Below, one piece after another: positions 57,962-64,000 of a DNA stretch of 64,000 nt. Position 1 is the stretch's first letter, and every line of letters starts with the position of its first letter. Position numbers and translations under genes: made by a program. Source of the DNA: Paracyclopina nana (taxonomy: Eukaryota; Arthropoda; Copepoda; Cyclopoida; Cyclopettidae). Where the stretch lies: assembly GCA_019096065.1 (NCBI GenBank), contig JAGUCH010000007.1, positions 3,184,501-3,248,500 on the forward strand, in the 5' to 3' direction. The notes under the pieces were generated by a model. That model was not told the origin of the DNA. It saw nothing but the letters and a program-made list of their open reading frames with translations, and made no database searches.

Positions 57962-59472
57962 TTACTTCTTCTTCTTTGCACTCGGCCTCTCGAACACTGG
58001 CTTCATGCCAGCCGCATGGTTCAACTGGAACTTCAAGTTGTGCGCAGACTCCTGAGACCAAGCAGCATCGAACTGAGTGGTGTCCTGGTCGACCAGATGG
58101 GTGTACTTGGTCCGGCCAGAGCGGCCGAAATTCTTCACCTGCATCACCTTGGGCAACACAGTCTTGTCAAACTTGTCCTCCAGAGTGGCAGAAGTGTAGT
58201 CACGCTTGAGCACATTCTCCTCCTTGTCGAGGAAAAAGGCTCCTCGGTGGTAGTACTTTTGCAGGAACTTGTACTTGCCCTTGGCAGCCTTGTTCGTCAC
58301 GGTCTTGGGATTGGCCTTCAACTCCAGCCTGCGCTCCTCCTCGGTCATGTTGCGTAACCGCTCCACTTCTGCAGCCTCGCGCTCCCTTTCCTCCTTTTCA
58401 TCGCGGTCTCGTTTCAGCCTTTTCAGCTCGCGGAGCTTCCACGCTTCATATTCCACCTCCTCATTCTCGTCATCAGTGTTGACCGTGGTGAGGCCTTCGG
58501 GGTCTTCTTTCTTCTTCTCCTCTTGCTCCATTTTAACTGTGGCCTCCACCATTCTTAGCGTGTCTCTTCGACGTTGCTCGGCCAACAATTGAGCCTCTCG
58601 CTCAGCTTGCCTTGCTTTGGCCTCTTCGCGCTCGCGCTCTTGAACGGTTAACCTGTCCTTCTTCCGGACGAACACAGGCTTGAGCCTGGCCCCTTCTTCG
58701 CCCTCGGAGTCGGTGGTTTCCTCCTCAGTGGTCTCATCTTCGTCCTCCTCCTCTTCGGAAGCGGATTTCTCCTCCTCCTTGGCCATCACTTCTTCGGTGC
58801 CCATGCCAATTTGGGCTCTGGCCAAGGCTCGTTGTCTCATCAGTTCTCTCCTCCTCTGGATGCCTTCCTCATCCAGATTTTCCTCGTCATCAGAAGAATC
58901 ATCCCTGAAATATGGATACATTTTCCATGTTCTGCTAAATGAACACATGCAAAAGAATAGGACACTTACGACTCCATGTCTTGATCCTCTCCATCGGACA
59001 AGATCTCCGGTTCATGGATGCGCCTGTGCCTTGCCAAGCGATCCTCCTCATCTTCATCATTGTCATCGTCAGCTTCTTCTTTGACTGGCTTCTCCTTTTC
59101 TCGAGCTGCTCTTAGCCTTCGTAACCTCGGATCATTGACGTCCTCTTCGATTCTATGATCAGTCACAGGCTGACTGACATCCTCCTGGTCAATGTACTCT
59201 TCGCCCTCGTAGTCTTCCTCTCTTTTCGGCGCAAATGGACGCTTGAACGTTTGCGCAGTGAAGTCTTCTTCCTCCGAGGACTCGGACTCGGACGAGCTAC
59301 GCGCGCCTCGGGCGTATTCGGGTCGCTTTCCTGAAACGTAGCGATGCACTTTGACTTTTTCCATGGAAATTTCACCCTTCTTGTTTTTGACCGGAACGGC
59401 TCCGGCCGTCGATTGGATGCTGAAAGTGTCCTCATTGTGGTACCGACGATTGTCAAACCGATCGTCACTCAT
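57962..59472 (-). CDS. MFAP1: Microfibrillar-associated protein 1, spliceosomal protein
   Basis: A nuclear protein of the spliceosomal B complex, despite its name. Exons 58970-59472 and 57962-58904 (65-base intron, phases match) encode 481 residues; human MFAP1 has 439. The family layout is clear: an N-terminal part ending in KVKVHRYVSGKRPEYA, highly charged Glu/Asp/Arg coiled-coil stretches, then the conserved C-terminal domain with KYKFLQKYYHRGAFFLD, FGRSGRTKYTHLVDQDTTQF and a Lys-rich end. The start ATG at 59472 (MSDDRFDNR) fits. Confidence 0.93.
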
Positions 59473-60045
59473 TTTTCAACGCTTTACTTCACTTTTTCAC
59501 TGAAAGTTCCGTTCTTCGGGTTTGTTTTTTGACCTTAAACGATTTGACGGAAAATTTCTTATTCGTTGTTTTGTGTTGCAAACATGATAACTGATCGAAT
59601 TTTGGCCACCAGATCATTAATGTGAATATTCTTTGTGAACTAATCTATTCGTAAGAGCATTCAAATTAAATGCTTTAATGGAATCATAATTTTTTTCAGG
59701 CTAATAATGTGCTTAACAATGCTCATAAATTCTGTACTTCTTTGATGAATACTGTATTTTGTATCTTTGATGACCTTAAAATTGCCTTATCCCTTATCAC
59801 ATTTAAGCCAAGCACATTAAACGGCGCTACAATTTCTAGAAACCAGAACTCCCAACCTCTCATGGTGGCTCTATTAAAAAAGTGAATGATGAACGTCATA
59901 TATAAATAGAAAATGACTTTAGTTGATTAAAGACTAGAATTTTATTGCTCAGTTGATTCTTGGAAAATTCCACCTTGACAGGATTTTTAGTTTCTTTAGT
60001 TAGTGATCATAAATAAATGCCTACTGGTTTAGTATCGGTACATAC
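59473..60045. other. Intergenic region between the E2F-like gene and MFAP1
   Basis: 573 bases, AT-rich. The right side holds the E2F-like 3' UTR, the left side the MFAP1 promoter. No gene seen. Confidence 0.5.
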
Positions 60046-61567
60046 TCATAATTTTTCTTGAAATACTTCGGAAATGGTCAATTGATTGGGCAGGATTGCC
60101 CATGGCAAGAGGGCCATGTCTACATACACTGGCTCGGCTGCTGAACTGGAATCAGCATTGGGTTCCTTGACCACGTCGTCATTCACGTCATTGTTGTTAC
60201 CTGGTTTGTCAGCCACTTCAGTTTCGTCGACTGCTTTGTCTTCATTGCTTCCCATAACAATGTTCTCCTCATTATCTTCATTTTTGGGTGACTTACCAGG
60301 CACATCTTGCTCAAGTGCTTGCAACTTTGGAGCCTTGTCATCATCGGTGTCATCGGGAATTATGTAAGTGAGGCCAAGTCTAGAAGTCTCAATTTTGACA
60401 ATATCCTCGAAACTCAGAGGAGCTCTCAAATCGCCAACAGTGGCAACTTTCATGTCCACGTCATGATTGGTGTTAATTGGCCAAGGCCAAGGAGTCTCAG
60501 ACGGTCTAATCCTCAGGGTTGTCAGTCCTTCGATTTTTTCAGGATTTATGGGGATGCCAAGTTGCGACTTGCCCCAGTCGAACAGCAAAAACTTCCTTCG
60601 GTAAATGGGGAAGTTCATGACAGACAAGTAGTCCAGGGGGATTTGCTCCACTTTGGGTCCACAATATTGAAAAATGGTTCTACACCCACTGTTGACTCTG
60701 GTCGTGTTCACCTTTTTCAGCACAGGAAATCTCTCACTAATTGCAATGAGAACTGAAAGATGAAATCTCTTTAGAAATATGACATTTGACATTTTCAATG
60801 AAGAAATTCTTACCGTTTGACACATCGTACAGCCTTCTGGCCTTGGACCTTTGCAAAGAGGGCGAAAAATTGGTGCCGTTAATTACTTTGGAGGCAAATT
60901 CCAAGCTCATCACTTTGGGCTCTTCAGAGATCAAAAAGAGGATCATGAACCTCTGGCAAACTTCCAATATGTGTCTGCTCGATTGTACCAAAGGTGGAGA
61001 GTCGTCTTGATCAAGCGGCATGATCTCCTGGATGTAATTGGGCAAATGGTCTCCACGATCTTTGGCCATGTCAAAAAGGCCTCGGGTTTTCCTATGCTCT
61101 CTCATTACAATTTCCGACACTTCCTGCAACATACATTTCTCACTTAATATTGATTGGAGGCAATAATGAACTACTCATTTTTACCAGTTCCTTGGTTTTC
61201 GCTATGTCACTTTGGATATTCAAAGCAAGTCCGATGAACCTCAGTAGGCACAAAGTCTGGGTCAAGTTTGAAAAGCCGTTCCATTGGAAAGAATTGACAC
61301 CAATCTAAAATATTCAACTTTAAATAGGTAAGAACTCAGACATTTCCAAATTACCTTAGAAATGAGCAAAAGGGACTCGAAAACGTGAAAAACTTCGTAG
61401 ACGGCGCCACGCCTCGCGTCAAATTTCCTCATCACTTGTTTCACCGTCATCTCCCATCTTTCGCCTTCTTTCGGACAATCCGGCAAATGTTCGAGGATTT
61501 TCGAGGCCAATAACCCTATGGCCCGTCTTTTCCGAGGCTTCTGAGCGCAAATTTCGTCCCAGTTCAT
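60046..61567 (-). CDS. Atypical E2F (E2F7/8-like) transcription factor
   Basis: E2F7/8 proteins repress cell-cycle genes through two tandem winged-helix domains and need no DP partner. Exons 61355-61567, 61185-61304, 60814-61123 and 60046-60752 agree in phase and give 449 residues. Domain 1 (residues about 13-80) reads RRAIGLLASKILEHL, then YEVFHVFESLLLISK and NSFQWNG. Domain 2 (about 150-240) reads FMILFLIS, VMSLEFASKVI, KARRLYDVSNVL, LKKV and CRTIFQYCGP. Domain 2 keeps the RRLYD contact motif; domain 1 has GAVYE at that place. The C-terminal part is acidic and unrecognised. The start at 61567 is the first ATG that fits; an upstream alternative adds 13 residues. Confidence 0.8.
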
Positions 61568-61857
61568 TTTGACGACTTTTAAATTCGAGCGCCGAACGGC
61601 TGTCAAAGTTGCCAGATCAACTCAAATGTAAACAGACTAATATGGTGTAGAACCGCCAGAAACTAAAGAAGTACTTAGTTATGTATCTGGCAGCGCTGTT
61701 TTCATTATTTACCGGAAACTGACTTTTTCGCGGTTTTTTAATACTTTCTGAATTTTTGTGGTAGTGGCCAGGTGTCCAGGGACACAGAAATCGCGAAACT
61801 TGTGCCATACAGGCCAGCCCAGAGCAGGCACACAGAATGACTTGCGCCTACAATTGG
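61568..61857. other. Short region between the E2F-like gene and the satellite
   Basis: The E2F-like promoter should lie here. No further feature seen before the repeat array starts. Confidence 0.4.
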
Positions 61858-62940
61858 TGGCGCAGTGGCTCAGTGGCGCAGGGGTCAATGGCCGCGAGTA
61901 GCTAGCCTACGCACCCTCTAACGCCTGCCCGGTCTGCGCGCGATTGTGGCTTGTGGGCATATGGATGCCATTTTTATTTGAAACTTCTTGTGGCGCAGTG
62001 GCTCAGTGGCGCAGGGGTCAATGACCAATAATAAAGTTCGCGCACGCTTGTGGCTTGTGGGCATGTGGATGCCATTTTTTATTTGAAACTTCTTGTGGCG
62101 CAGTGGCTCAGTGGCGCAGGGGTCAATGGCCGCGAGTAGCTAGCCTACGCACCCTCTAACGCCTGCCCGGTCTGCGCGCGATTGTGGCTTGTGGGCATAT
62201 GGATGCCATTTTTATTTGAAACTTCTTGTGGCGCAGTGGCTCAGTGGCGCAGGGGTCAATGACCAATAATAAAGTTCGCGCACGCTTGTGGCTTGTGGGC
62301 ATGTGGATGCCATTTTTTATTTGAAACTTCTTGTGGCGCAGTGGCTCAGTGGCGCAGGGGTCAATGGCCGCGAGTAGCTAGCCTACGCACCCTCTAACGC
62401 CTGCCCGGTCTGCGCGCGATTGTGGCTTGTGGGCATATGGATGCCATTTTTATTTGAAACTTCTTGTGGCGCAGTGGCTCAGTGGCGCAGGGGTCAATGA
62501 CCAATAATAAAGTTCGCGCACGCTTGTGGCTTGTGGGCATGTGGATGCCATTTTTTATTTGAAACTTCTTGTGGCGCAGTGGCTCAGTGGCGCAGGGGTC
62601 AATGACCAATAATAAAGTTCGCGCACGCTTGTGGCTTGTGGGCATGTGGATGCCATTTTTTATTTGAAACTTCATGTGGCGCAGTGGCTCAGTGGCGCAG
62701 GGGTCAATGACCAATAATAAAGTTCGCGCACGCTTGTGGCTTGTAGGCATGTGGATGCCATTTTTTATTTGAAACTACATGAGGCGCAGTGGCTCAGTGG
62801 CGCAGGGGTCAATGACCAATAATAAAGTTCGCGCACGCTTGTGGCTTGTGGGCATGTGGATGCCATTTTTTATTTGAAACTTCATGTGGCGCAGTGGCTC
62901 AGAGGCGCAGGGGTCAATGACCAATAATAAAGTTCGCGCA
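61858..62940. repeat. Tandem array with two alternating unit types (about 135 and 105 bp)
   Basis: Units begin TGGCGCAGTGGCTCAGTGGC at about 61858, 61991, 62094, 62229, 62334, 62467, 62574, 62681, 62787 and 62887. At first long units (with GCCGCGAGTAGCTAGC) and short units (with GACCAATAATAAAG) alternate with a period near 240; from 62467 only short units follow. TGGCGCAGTGG is a good match to the A box of a tRNA-type Pol III promoter, and GGGGTCAATGACC loosely resembles a B box, so the unit may derive from a SINE. Confidence 0.85.
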
Positions 62941-62942
62941 CT

Positions 62943-64000
62943 CAGGTCAAAACTAGGTGAAATAAAGGCCAAAGTTTGGCCTCTGTCAAAAAATGCAATT
63001 TCGCTCTGGCTATTTTTCACGTTACGCGAGTTCCGCTCCTAGCTCAAAAAAATTGCCATAAAATATGCTAGTTTCAGTTAGTTTTGGCACTAGGAGACTT
63101 GTCAGGTCAAAACTAGGTGAAATAAAGGCCAAAGTTTGGCCTTTGTCAATAAATGCAATTTCGCTCTGGCTATTTTTCACGTTACGCGAGTTCCGCTCCT
63201 AGCTCAAAAAGGTTGCCATAAAATATGCTAGTTTCAGTTAGTTTTGGCACTAGGAGACTTGTCAGGTCAAAACTAGGTGAAATAAAGGCCAAAGTTTGGC
63301 CTTTGTCAAAAAATGCAATTTCGCTCTGGCTATTTTTCACGTTACGCGAGTTCCGCTCCTAGCTCAAAAAATTTGCCATAAAATATGCTAGTTTCAGTTA
63401 GTTTTGGCACTAGGAGACTTGTCAGGTCAAAACTAGGTGAAATAAAGGCCAAAGTTTGGCCTTTGTCAAAAAATGCAATTTCCCTCAGGCAATTATTTAC
63501 ATTACGCGAGTTCGCTCCTAGCTCAAAAAGGTTGCCATAAAATATGCTAGTTTCAGTTAGTTTTGGCACTAGGAGACTTGTCAGGTCAAAACTAGGTGAA
63601 ACAAAGGCCAAAGTTTGGCCTTTGTCAATAAATGCAATTTCGCTCTGGCAATTTTTCACGTTACGCGAGTTCCGCTCCTAGCTCAAAAAATTTGCCATAA
63701 AATATGCTAGTTTCAGTTAGTTTTGGCACTAGGAGACTTGTCAGGTCAAAACTAGGTGAAAGAAAGGCAAAAGTTTGGCCTTTGACAAAAATTCAATTTT
63801 GCTCTGCCAATTATTCACGTTACGCGAGTTCCGCTCCTAGCTCAAAAAATTTGCAATAAAATATGCTAGTTTCAGTTAGTTTTGGCACTAGGAGACTTGT
63901 CAGGTCAAAACTAGGTGAAATAAAGGCCAAAGTTTGGCCTTTGTCAAAAAATGCAATTTCGCTCTGGCTATTTTTCACGTTACGCGAGTTCCGCTCCTAG
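62943..64000. repeat. About 160-bp satellite array, running off the window
   Basis: Units start CAGGTCAAAACTAGGTGAAA at 62943, 63103, 63263, 63423, 63582, 63742 and 63901, with spacing 159-160; the last is cut by the window end. Units differ by a few bases. The array adjoins the previous one without spacer. The length is close to one nucleosome, as in many satellites. Confidence 0.9.

Noticed and set aside
62394-63659. Repetitive - strand frames in the satellites
   Set aside because: Periodic translation of tandem repeats; no gene.
1-64000. CRISPR array, bacterial operon or phage system
   Set aside because: The DNA is animal nuclear sequence with spliced genes; the tandem repeats have no spacers.

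Overview
This is animal nuclear DNA, most likely from an arthropod and possibly a crustacean; the species guess is weak. The protein families, GT-AG introns (many only 50-65 bases long), AT-rich non-coding DNA and an LTR retroelement with an envelope gene all point to a metazoan. The host DNA is visibly AT-rich, whereas the retroelement is GC-rich.

Layout. (1) 1-11280, + strand: an espin/forked-type actin-bundling gene, 5' end outside the window, with a 3.36-kb phase-neutral exon inside its ankyrin domain and two alternative 3' ends. (2) 11729-22810, - strand: an RNF207-type RING/B-box gene of 12 constitutive exons plus one 114-base cassette exon that repeats half of the B-box motif. (3) 22811-27453: about 4.6 kb with no gene I can support. 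(4) 27454-36680: a complete Ty3/gypsy-class retroelement with two 245-bp LTRs, a 4-bp target duplication, gag, protease, pol and env; several frames are broken. (5) 31639-43411 is repeated head to tail as 43412-55191, giving two copies each of the pol 3' half, env, one LTR, a 7TM receptor gene and a galactose mutarotase gene. The repeat ends inside intron 1 of an OATP transporter gene, so the first copy holds only OATP exon 1 and its upstream region; the second continues into the whole OATP gene (54467-57001). (6) 57382-61567: a small secreted protein (+), then MFAP1 (-) and an atypical E2F7/8-like factor (-). (7) 61858-64000: two adjoining satellite arrays, running off the window end.

Functionally the host genes are unrelated neighbours: cytoskeleton (espin), a RING/B-box protein (RNF207), sugar metabolism (GALM), membrane transport (OATP), splicing (MFAP1) and cell-cycle transcription (E2F). 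The most striking structure is the 11.78-kb tandem duplication. Its junction keeps the OATP intron-1 splice acceptor and places it exactly in frame with the RNase H-integrase part of pol, so a transporter-exon/polymerase fusion transcript is possible. The copies differ mostly by short indels in G/C runs, so an assembly or read error must be excluded first. Other notable points are three tandem stem-closed modules in the retroelement leader, an intron that starts directly after the gag ATG, and single in-frame TAA codons between gag, protease and pol.
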